Source: JAOAFX01 sp049700315
GTDB taxonomy: Bacteria; Hydrothermota; Tepidihabitantia; SM23-42; JAOAFX01
Length of the DNA stretch: 64,000 bases
Reading direction: 5' to 3'
Assembly: GCA_049700315.1 (NCBI GenBank)
Contig: JBNAVN010000001.1
Coordinates: 1 to 64,000, forward strand
Each line of letters starts with the position of its first letter. Positions within the stretch are counted from its first letter, which is position 1. The notes beneath the pieces are model-generated. The model was not told where the DNA came from. It did not search any database and saw only the letters and a program-made list of their open reading frames with translations. Made by a program: the position numbers and the translations under genes. Below are positions 25,211 through 32,500 of the stretch, piece after piece.

Positions 25211-25359
25211 GGGAACGATTCCCCCTTATCTCCAAAAAGTTTGAACAAAACAATACTTTTTGGAGACCTCTAATCCCCCTCGTTAACCCACTCTCCCGCA
25301 TCATCCCCTAATCCTCAACTCGGCACTCCCAGAAAAAATTTCACATCAGGAAAACCACC
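25211..25359 (+). repeat. 149-bp direct repeat, copy 1
   Basis: An exact copy of 25378-25526, offset 167 bp. It starts 4 bp after tRNA-Leu. It contains two hairpins: the 3' part of GGGGAA-CGA-TTCCCC and TCCAAAAAGT (25231-25240) with ACTTTTTGGA (25255-25264). No coding frame of note. Purpose unknown; a tandem duplication of the tRNA 3' flank is the simplest explanation. Confidence 0.9.
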
Positions 25360-25377
25360 AAACTACCAAACGCTAAA

Positions 25378-25526
25378 GGGAACGATTCCCCCTTATCTCC
25401 AAAAAGTTTGAACAAAACAATACTTTTTGGAGACCTCTAATCCCCCTCGTTAACCCACTCTCCCGCATCATCCCCTAATCCTCAACTCGGCACTCCCAGA
25501 AAAAATTTCACATCAGGAAAACCACC
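25378..25526 (+). repeat. 149-bp direct repeat, copy 2
   Basis: Identical to copy 1. The 18 bp between the copies (25360-25377) are not part of either. The lack of any mismatch suggests recent duplication or an assembly artefact. Confidence 0.9.
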
Positions 25527-25722
25527 GTAACAGATGGTCTGTGGTTAATGGGTTTGGATGCTGGAAAGGTTTATGGTTGATGGACATGGAGGTTGGTATG
25601 TTCTTTGGTCAATTGTCAGACGGTTTTGAAAAGCCTTTCGTTGATAGTCGGTCGTCAGTCGTCTCGCAGGACCAATAAACCAAACCATAACGCATTTCGT
25701 AACCGGTAACCGCTTGAGAGAT
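25527..25722. other. Intergenic filler rich in repeat words
   Basis: No gene seen. The stretch is rich in GGTT/TGG words and in CG-containing words such as CGCATTTCGTAACCG (25691-25705), whose exact reverse complement occurs at 305-319. Together with the two 149-bp copies it makes a gene-free span of about 500 bp after tRNA-Leu. Confidence 0.5.
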
Positions 25723-26035
25723 CTATTGTCTTACCCACCTTGTTCTGAAGTCGGTTGAGAGATAATCTACAAGCACATCAATTAATTCACCATATGCCCG
25801 GTCAGGATCTTCTGCGTTAAATGAAAAAAACTTTCTTTCACTGAAAAGATTCCCGATCAAGTTTACTGCGACCAATTGTTTTTAAAACCTCTTTTTCTGT
25901 ACCCAGAACCACAATTCTGACCATACCCTGGTCTTCACGAATTGACTGTTTGAATCTTCGGGTCGCAAGTGGCGCAAATTTTCCCTCATTTGAACATTTG
26001 AATTGTATCATTCCGATGACTTCATATTCTTTCAA
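25723..26035 (-). pseudogene. Small unrecognised gene with a frameshift in an A run
   Basis: The intact frame from ATG 26035 ends at a TGA at 25838-25840 after 65 aa. Removing one base of the five-base A run (25879-25883) joins it to an open downstream frame ending at TAG 25723-25725. This gives about 103 aa with a natural-looking end (FFSFNAEDPDRAYGELIDVL, then a tyrosine-rich helix). The N-terminal half (VIGMIQFKC...FAPLATRRFKQS, MVRIVVLGTEKEVLK) resembles no family I can name. Homopolymer miscounting, polymerase slippage during expression, or real decay are all possible. Confidence 0.5.
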
Positions 26036-26065
26036 CCTGCAAAAAATTTTTTATCACATTATGCT

Positions 26066-28129
26066 TCACACTGTCCAGTTTTTTAGTATAATATCTTTCT
26101 GTGTGATCGCCACCTTCAAAAGTGGTGTGCGATCAACTTCAATACCTTTTTCTCTTGCTTTAATAACAAATTCCAGATAATCTTCACCACTTAACTTCAA
26201 TTGTGACAATGGTATTGCAACTTCACCAATTTCAGATATTTCATAGACAACATGCTGTGCGTGCCCAAATATGAATCGCAAACCCGCAGGCTTCTCAAAA
26301 TCTATCTCGTATTCATACTGCTTTATATCCTGATTCAAAACATCAAAACGAATATAAAGGTTGTCCTTGTCAAACCCATAATAGACCATTGCAAATAGAC
26401 CAGCAAATCTCTGCATTGTGCCACCCATTCTTCTCAAATCCAGATATCCTGCATTATACCATTCATAATAAAATGTCAGTCTACCATCAATAACCGGTGA
26501 AATCTGGTCAATCGGCTGAGTTACATAGAATTCTGTATGCGGGTTTATCGGAACAAATAGTTCATGAGGTGGCTCCAAACCAATCCTTTTGTATAACCAT
26601 AGTGCATTTTTTCTAAATAACTCATCAAATACTTCCGTGGTCACCGAGAAAAAGTCATCGCCAAACCACCAGAACCAATCACTCCCTTCAAGAAAATATA
26701 GGCGCTTCCATAGTTCTTTGTCTGTCACTTTCATTTCAACAAGCCTATCTCTTAAATTTTTCACGATCAACCAGCCTTTGTGGTCTTCAGGCCTACCAAT
26801 CCATATATTGAAATTTGCACCGATCCAGGAACCCGGAAAAATATTTTTTAGATCATTGGTTACTACATTCTCCCTCAAGAATGAAGAAAATGTAGTTGTA
26901 GAAATTTTCTCCCTGGATAAGGTCTTGTAAAGCAATTGAATGAATTCATTACCATCACTCTTGAAATATTCCCAGGCATTTTCTCCATCAAGAATTACAG
27001 GTATAATGAATCTATCAACTGGAGATAGGGAATGTGAAATTTGTCTTATTCGACCAACAAAGTCATCTACTGCCTTTTTTGTTTCCCACCTATTATAAAC
27101 AAAGGCAATTCTATCAGATAATAGATGATCGCGGAAAAAAATCTTCACATTGCCATATTTCCATGGTTTGAACAACAGTTGACTATGATTGGGAATGCCG
27201 TTTTCATCCCGTTTAAATGATACATTTATAGAACGGGCAAGAATTTCTTCATCGGTAGCAATCCAATCTATGCCAAGCTCAGATAATATTGGAATCAATT
27301 CCTGACACACACTGCCTTCAGAAGGCCAGAGGCCACAGGGTTTAAAACCAAATATTTTCTCAAAAACTTGAATACCCTGTAATATCTGTTCTCTGGCGTC
27401 TTCAGGATGCTTGAATTCAAAAGGAATGTCAAGATTAGGATTAGAGACCTTTGCTAAATTACTATCTATTAGCAAAGGCAATATCGGGTGAGCCAGTGGT
27501 GATGTAGTAATTTCAATCTGACCTGATTGTGCAGCATTCTTATACTCGTCAAATATCTTCGCAATAATTTTGTTCTGCAAGTTGATTATAATTTCTTTGT
27601 CCTGTTCACGAAAATTCTTTCCCCGTTGATACAATTCTTTTATCTCGTCCCTGAATAAAGGATCAATCCAGGCAAGATTTGCCCATACCTGTAAATCCCG
27701 GAATTCATCAACAGTAAAATTTTGTGCTACATTAGCAAGTTCTTCTGGCACTAATTTTTTCCCCCTTTTCATCAACAACGAAAAATACCTTGGATAGGAC
27801 TCAACCATTTCTTCCCAGTTAGCAAGAAAAAAGTCTTTGAGAATTTCAATCTTTTCTTCAATGGTCAAATCTTCTGCACGCTTTTTAAATAGAACAAACT
27901 GACGATCAGTAAAACCATTTTCTTTATAATCCTGGATTTGAATAAGCAGAGATGGAGTGAAGTTAAAAGTCGCATGAATTTCAGGAAATTGCTGGAGATT
28001 TTTTAGCATATCAAGATAATCCTTTACAGCATGCAATCTTACCCAGGGCATCGGAAGAATTTTATCATCTGGTGTTGAATAAATCGGTTGGTGAAAATGC
28101 CACAAGAATGCAACTGAAAAATTATTCAT
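26066..28129 (-). CDS. Glycoside hydrolase family 57 enzyme (alpha-amylase/pullulanase-like)
   Basis: 687 aa. GH57 motifs are in order: HFHQP (11-15), nucleophile Glu271 in GLWPSEGSV, and acid/base Asp381 in ILDGENAWEYF. The catalytic (beta/alpha)7 barrel fills residues 1-400, followed by a helical bundle (WFWWFGDDFFS near 480) and a C-terminal beta domain (570-687) seen in amylopullulanase-like members. It should hydrolyse or transfer alpha-glucans, probably intracellular storage glycogen, as no signal peptide is present. The start ATG has no clear ribosome-binding site. It follows the TPR gene in the same direction. Confidence 0.88.
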   Translation of the reverse strand: MNNFSVAFLWHFHQPIYSTPDDKILPMPWVRLHAVKDYLDMLKNLQQFPEIHATFNFTPSLLIQIQDYKENGFTDRQFVLFKKRAEDLTIEEKIEILKDFFLANWEEMVESYPRYFSLLMKRGKKLVPEELANVAQNFTVDEFRDLQVWANLAWIDPLFRDEIKELYQRGKNFREQDKEIIINLQNKIIAKIFDEYKNAAQSGQIEITTSPLAHPILPLLIDSNLAKVSNPNLDIPFEFKHPEDAREQILQGIQVFEKIFGFKPCGLWPSEGSVCQELIPILSELGIDWIATDEEILARSINVSFKRDENGIPNHSQLLFKPWKYGNVKIFFRDHLLSDRIAFVYNRWETKKAVDDFVGRIRQISHSLSPVDRFIIPVILDGENAWEYFKSDGNEFIQLLYKTLSREKISTTTFSSFLRENVVTNDLKNIFPGSWIGANFNIWIGRPEDHKGWLIVKNLRDRLVEMKVTDKELWKRLYFLEGSDWFWWFGDDFFSVTTEVFDELFRKNALWLYKRIGLEPPHELFVPINPHTEFYVTQPIDQISPVIDGRLTFYYEWYNAGYLDLRRMGGTMQRFAGLFAMVYYGFDKDNLYIRFDVLNQDIKQYEYEIDFEKPAGLRFIFGHAQHVVYEISEIGEVAIPLSQLKLSGEDYLEFVIKAREKGIEVDRTPLLKVAITQKDIILKNWTV

Positions 28130-28197
28130 AACTAAAAAATGTCTGAAATCCTAAACACCTGAATACCTAAAACCATCCTTAAGAAGTTTGATGGACA

Positions 28198-28857
28198 TCA
28201 TTTATTGAAATATCCCATATAAAATTTTGCATCACTAAGGATATCCTGAGGTGGATTTTGTTCCACAAGTTTTTTCAGGATTTCCTGTGCCTTATCTGTA
28301 TTACCTAAAATTCCGTTCACCCTTGCCCAGGCAAGCATCCCCAAAAAGTAGAAATGTGAATCTCTGTTCCTGGCAACCCGTTCATAATATTGCAAGGCAC
28401 GTTCATAATCTTTTAAGCCTTCTGCTGCACATCCTGCACCAAATTGCGCTGAAGGTGTTAACAATGGGTCTTTTTTTTCCTTTGAAAGAAATTTATCAAA
28501 ATAATCAATTGCTTCATTGAATCGAGCAGTGTGATAGTTTAATACTCCAAGGTAATAATTGGCAAGTCTCCCAGGTCTGGAATTACCATATTTTTCTGCC
28601 AATTGTAGAAAATAGTTTTCTGCTTCCTGGAGCCTTCCCATATTTACCAGATTTATCGCCTGTGTATATGTCATTTCTGCCTCAGGATTTACAGTCTCTT
28701 TAGGAAAAGCCAGATAGGCAATTGCAAAAACCGCAACAACGATACCAACACCTATCCATATTGCTGTTTCCCGATGCTGGACAATAAATTTGATAACTTT
28801 CTCCATTGTCCGCTGGAATGAATCTTCAGTTTTCACACCTCGTTTCATATCTCTCAT
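28198..28857 (-). CDS. Membrane-anchored TPR protein (YfgM-like)
   Basis: 219 aa from ATG 28857, chosen for the strong AAAAGGAG site 6 nt upstream; an ATG at 28908 would run into the tRNA gene. A basic N-terminus is followed by one membrane helix (AIWIGVGIVVAVFAIAYLAF) and then four to five TPR-type repeats, for example EAENYFLQLAEKYGNSRPGRLANYYLG and ALQYYERVARNRDSHFYFLGMLAWARV. This layout matches YfgM/ancillary SecYEG-translocon and outer-membrane assembly TPR proteins; N-in topology puts the repeats in the periplasm. Probably co-transcribed with tRNA-Arg from the promoter at 29116-29143. Confidence 0.8.
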   Translation of the reverse strand: MRDMKRGVKTEDSFQRTMEKVIKFIVQHRETAIWIGVGIVVAVFAIAYLAFPKETVNPEAEMTYTQAINLVNMGRLQEAENYFLQLAEKYGNSRPGRLANYYLGVLNYHTARFNEAIDYFDKFLSKEKKDPLLTPSAQFGAGCAAEGLKDYERALQYYERVARNRDSHFYFLGMLAWARVNGILGNTDKAQEILKKLVEQNPPQDILSDAKFYMGYFNK

Positions 28858-28908
28858 ATTGCTCCTTTTATTTATGGGTGTCTTCCCAACCCATAAACCA
28901 TATAACAA

Positions 28909-28982
28909 TACCCCTGACCCGATTTGAACGGGTGGCCTGCGGTTTAGGAAACCGCTGCTCTATCCTGCTGAGCTACAGGGGC
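28909..28982 (-). tRNA. tRNA-Arg (anticodon CCT)
   Basis: 74 nt on the minus strand. The acceptor stem starts GCCCCTG and ends CAGGGGT (one G-U pair at the first position). The D arm is GTAGCTCAGCAGGATAGAGC. The anticodon stem GCGGT/ACCGC closes the loop TTCCTAA, giving CCT for AGG codons. The T arm has the canonical GTTCAAATC. No CCA is encoded. Confidence 0.92.
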
Positions 28983-29115
28983 TAACAGATTGTTTAACAG
29001 TTGCGAAAAGCATTTGGCCGGTTGCAACCGATAACCGCAATACGACCTTCCAGGAATTATTAGTCTTTTATCACACATATATTCACAACCCATAAAGCCA
29101 TAAAACATTACTTAA

Positions 29116-29143
29116 AGTATATCTATTTTTGTAAGTTAGTCAA
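29116..29143 (-). promoter_or_regulatory. Sigma70-like promoter of tRNA-Arg and the TPR gene
   Basis: TTGACT (29143-29138), 16-nt spacer, TATACT (29121-29116) on the minus strand. Confidence 0.55.
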
Positions 29144-29245
29144 TGATGCTTTTTGCTGATGAAGAGTTCTGCTGATAAAGAAAGGAGTTGAATTGTACTG
29201 GAAAGACTATCAGATTTGAACTGCGAAGTTTGATGTAGAATTGTG

Positions 29246-30268
29246 TTATGGAAGAATTTTGAGTTTACCCGGATGTTCCCTAATTATTTTGCCAATCAAT
29301 CTAACTGACCTCTGATATTTTTCCAAAAATAAATTTACTTTGTCTTCAGATAGAACAATTGCTAAACCACCTGAAGTCTCAGAACCAAATATCAAATTTC
29401 CAATTTCAGGGGTTATACCTTCTTTTTGGACTCGTTCTGAAAAAGACTTTGTATTCATTGCAATACCCGGTTCAACAATGCCATTTCTTACAATTTCAAT
29501 AGCCCCTGGATAGACTGGAATTTTGGATGCCCACAGTTCAATTCCCACATTGCTTGCTTCAGCCATTTCTATCAAATGTCCGGCAAGCCCGTAACCAGTT
29601 ATATCAGTTGCTGCATCAACTCCGATTTCCTGCATTATCCTGGATGCATTTCTATTCAGAGTAGTCATTCCCTCAAATACCGGTTTCAAATCTATTCCTT
29701 CTGCTTTGTCAAGAAGGGTAGCCTGAATAATTGTGCCGACTCCGATTGGTTTGGTGAGAATTATTACATCACCTAATTTTGCATTCGCATTTGTAACTAT
29801 CTTCTGGGGATGGATATAGCCGATGACCGAAAGTCCATACATTATCCCTTCAGAATTAAATGTATGGCCACCGCAAATAGTGACACCTGCCTCCTGTGCC
29901 TTTGCCTGTCCACCTTTCAATATTTCACCGAGTATCTTAGGATCTCCCGCCCCAGGGAAACCAACCACATTCAATGCAAGTTTTGGCTCACCACCCATTG
30001 CATAGACATCAGATATACAGTTTGTTGCTGCAATCATTCCAAATAGATAAGGGTCATCAACAACCGGTGCGAGCAGGTCAACTGTATAAACAAGTGCTAA
30101 ATTGTCATTTATCTGATATACACCTGCATCATCCGCAGTATTCAATCCCACAAGCAGATTAGAATCCGTAATCGCCGGCAGATTTGAAAGCGCCTGCGCT
30201 AACTGCGCCTTAGAAATCTTGCTTGCTCAACCCGCGCACTTGATAAAGGATAACAATCCTTTCGGCAT
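29246..30268 (-). CDS. selD: Selenide, water dikinase SelD, itself a selenoprotein (in-frame UGA)
   Basis: 340 aa when the TGA at 30229-30227 is read as selenocysteine. SelD makes selenophosphate from selenide and ATP. The N-terminus from ATG 30268 reads MPKGLLSFIKCAGU-ASKIS; E. coli SelD has AGCGCKIS, so Sec14 replaces the active-site Cys17 and Lys17 matches the essential Lys20. Further blocks: LNTADDAGVY, YTVDLLAPVVDDPYLFG, DVYAMGGEPKLALNV, CGGHTF. The start has a perfect-looking AAAGGGGGTGA site. A GTG at 30151 is only an artefact of stopping at the UGA, since it drops the catalytic loop. A SECIS-type hairpin follows the UGA. Many bacterial SelD proteins are known to carry Sec here. Confidence 0.92.
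30181..30218 (-). promoter_or_regulatory. SECIS-type hairpin of selD
   Basis: It starts 9 nt after the UGA. GATTT (30218-30214) pairs with AAATC (30185-30181). Inside, AAGGCGC pairs with GCGCTTT (7 bp, one G-U) around an 11-nt loop AGTTAGCGCAG. The loop is 23-33 nt from the UGA, in the range reported for bacterial SECIS elements, and has G at its second position. It is within the coding sequence. Confidence 0.7.
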
Positions 30269-30294
30269 CAGAATCACCCCCTTTTGTTCTATTG

Positions 30295-30322
30295 ATTATA
30301 TCTAAATACCGCACCAAGTCAA
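30295..30322 (-). promoter_or_regulatory. Consensus sigma70 promoter of selD
   Basis: TTGACT (30322-30317), 16-nt spacer, TATAAT (30300-30295), followed by the AAAGGGGGTGA site and ATG 30268. This independently supports the early start of selD. Confidence 0.7.
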
Positions 30323-30379
30323 TGACCTGGTTAGAAAGATAGTACAATCGTATAAAAAATCACTCGGTTTGTGCAAAAC

Positions 30380-30408
30380 AAAAAGGGGCTGTAAAACAGC
30401 CCCTTTTT
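30380..30408 (-). terminator. Rho-independent terminator
   Basis: AAAAAGGGGCTG and CAGCCCCTTTTT form a perfect 12-bp stem with a 5-nt loop. It lies just after the stop of the selenoprotein gene at 30425 and before the selD promoter. Confidence 0.85.
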
Positions 30409-30424
30409 GAAGAAAATCCTGTAA

Positions 30425-32254
30425 TCATTCAAGCATTATTATTTTCTGGATAAGATTCTGGTCTCCCGCAGAAAATTTTACAAAGTAGACACCAGCCGGT
30501 AGTTTGTAACCTTTATCATCTTCACCAAACCAAACAACCATTGATCGTTCATCCATTGCTGTTAACCGTGAAAAATCCCTGACCAGCCTTCCTGTCGCAT
30601 CGTAGATTCTTAATTTGATTTCTGATTTCTGAGAACTGAAGTCTGTTTTTGTGTTCTGCCATTTTATCATAACATTTTCCTTAAATGGATTTGGTAAAAC
30701 TGAAAATCCGGCAGATGATTTATCAGAAGCATATTCATCAATTCCAACAAGCACCGGCACTGCAATATCATCTACATACCATCCTTCTGCTACCACGCTC
30801 TGGTCACTGATAAATCTGAATCTCAGACGCACAGTCTGTCCAGAGTATGCAGAGAGCGGATAACTAACCTGGGTCCAGGTACTCTGGGTTCCATTATAAA
30901 TCCCCAAAATTCGCCACCATCCACAATTGTTGTCAATTTCACAATATGAGTAATCATAGTTCAATTCTGTGGCATACTGATGATAGAATCGGAGCAAACT
31001 ATCCGGGGTCACCACAAAATACGGCGAAACAAGCGAAGCATCATTCAAATTTGTATATTGCCAGGTATTCTCTACGCCTGAATACCATGAATGGGTCGGT
31101 GAATTGCTTTTGTGAGTTGTGATATGCCAGTTATCATTTCCACCCGAATGTGTCCAGGAACCCTGCCCCGATTCAATGTTATCAACAAACCCTGGTTGAT
31201 TTGTCACAATGAAGTTTATTGTATTTGTATCACCAGGTGTGCCAAAGTTCAAATTGAATTGCACTGTGCGAGGAGTTGGACAGGATGCACTGATGGTAAA
31301 ATTGACAACTAATACTGTATCAACCTCACCTGAGGCAATTGAGATGGTCTGCGGTGTTGCTGAGGTAATGGTTATGTATGGGTCACTCTCAGAAATACTT
31401 GCTGTTCCCGTATATGTGCCATTGCCGTTATTCTTGCCCTGAATATAAGCCCTTATTGCCTCGCCAGGCTGGGCAATGCGGTTACCATTTCCTGAAGTTT
31501 CTGTGAAGGTCAAACCATAATAATCCATATTTATTTTGCCAGTAACACCTACCTCAGCTGCCTGATAGATCTCTCTTGTTGAACCCTGAACAAACGCAAC
31601 GATCTTACAGTTTTGCTCATTCCAACTGGCGTCAATTGTAAAATTTCTTGATTTGACAATATTCCCACTTGCGGGTATTGAAACCGCCTCACCGTTTGCA
31701 TCAGGAAGCATATCCCGACAAACATGCTCAACTGTTGTCAATCCATACCAGGAATAAGGAATGTTGTTTTCAACCACTGCAAATTGAAGAGTTCCGGAAA
31801 CGGTTCCAGTTGAAGTATTAGTTATTGATGCTGTGACTGTACCACTATTTGAGACCGTATCATATGTGCAGGTCATATCAATGGTGAGCGGGCTTGAAAC
31901 TGCAAGTCTCTGGGTAATCCAGCGTCTATATATCGGATACATTGTGCCAGGCATACTCACGCCGCCAACCTCCTGATTATTACCGTCAACCTGAATTATT
32001 GGCGTTCCACTGATACCATAATATGTCCACCTGGCAACACCATCAGGACAGGAAAATGGATAACCACTGGCATGATAAGCAATGACTACCACTGAATCAT
32101 AAGAACGATTATAGTTCTCAGCAAGACCTCTTGCTGCACCAGGACAATAAGGTCAGCCTGAAACCCTGGTGAATTCTTCAAAGACCACAACCCGCTGGCT
32201 GGCAAAAACAAAAACACCTGTGGCGAGTAGCCCTAACAGCATAAGTTTTTTCAT
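30425..32254 (-). CDS. Secreted thioredoxin-fold selenoprotein (UPYC motif) with T9SS-type tail
   Basis: 609 aa when the TGA at 32155-32153 is read as selenocysteine. From ATG 32254 (AAAGGGGGT site) there is a signal peptide (1-18), then VVVFEEFTRVSG-U34-PY-C37-PGAARGL, the exact place of the CxxC in Omp28/thioredoxin-like secreted proteins (usually FTGTWCGYCPGA). The cis-proline loop SGTPIIQVDG (Pro85) follows. After the thioredoxin domain (to about 190) come beta-rich domains and a C-terminal tail (VLPNPFKEN, IYDATGRLVRD, AGVYFVKFSAG). A shorter start at 32092 would lose signal peptide and redox site. So a redox-active selenoprotein is predicted outside the cell or on its surface. selD lies next to it. 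Confidence 0.88.
32119..32136 (-). promoter_or_regulatory. SECIS-type hairpin of the secreted selenoprotein
   Basis: CAGCAAG-AGGT-CTTGCTG, a perfect 7-bp stem with a 4-nt loop that begins 24 nt after the UGA. Loop AGGT recalls the AGGTCT loop of the E. coli fdhF SECIS; G is at the second loop position. Confidence 0.75.
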
Positions 32255-32278
32255 AAGACCCCCTTTATGACTGAATAT

Positions 32279-32306
32279 ATTATAATAAATTTTCTTAAAA
32301 TGTCAA
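32279..32306 (-). promoter_or_regulatory. Consensus sigma70 promoter of the secreted selenoprotein
   Basis: TTGACA (32306-32301), 16-nt spacer, TATAAT (32284-32279). It lies upstream of the ATG at 32254 and so supports the full-length reading through the UGA. Confidence 0.7.
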
Positions 32307-32331
32307 GGGGAGACTTAAATGTATGTAGTTG

Positions 32332-32359
32332 TTGACTTTTTGCAATAGATATGTATAAT
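32332..32359 (+). promoter_or_regulatory. Consensus sigma70 promoter with long structured leader
   Basis: TTGACT (32332-32337), 16-nt spacer, TATAAT (32354-32359). About 135 nt of leader follows before ATG 32501. The leader has a perfect anti-16S sequence AAAGGAGGTGAT (near 32379-32390) far from any ATG, and TGGC/GCCA and TGGT-TTAG-ACCA pairings at about 32416-32462 that could form a multi-stem structure. Confidence 0.6.
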
Positions 32360-32500
32360 GTTGTAAGATTTTCAACAAAGGAGGTGATTTCACAATAATA
32401 ATTAAATGTGCATGTTTGGCTGGGTCCTGGTTTAGACCAATTCTAAATCCTGGATCGCCAATTTTTCAGGCTTTCTTAGGCATAACAAAAGGGAGGTAAT

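Noticed and set aside
25211..25526. CRISPR array
   Set aside because: Only two 149-bp copies with one 18-bp spacer; CRISPR repeats are short and numerous.
25121..25526. Attachment site of an integrated element at tRNA-Leu
   Set aside because: No integrase and no duplicated tRNA 3' end; the shared CTCGGCA heptamer is too short.
28857..28908. ATG 28908 as start of the TPR protein
   Set aside because: It abuts the tRNA-Arg gene and has no ribosome-binding site, while ATG 28857 has a strong one.
30151..30268. GTG at 30151 as start of selD
   Set aside because: It would remove the catalytic loop and the promoter-proximal ribosome-binding site; the frame continues upstream through one UGA at the known Sec position.
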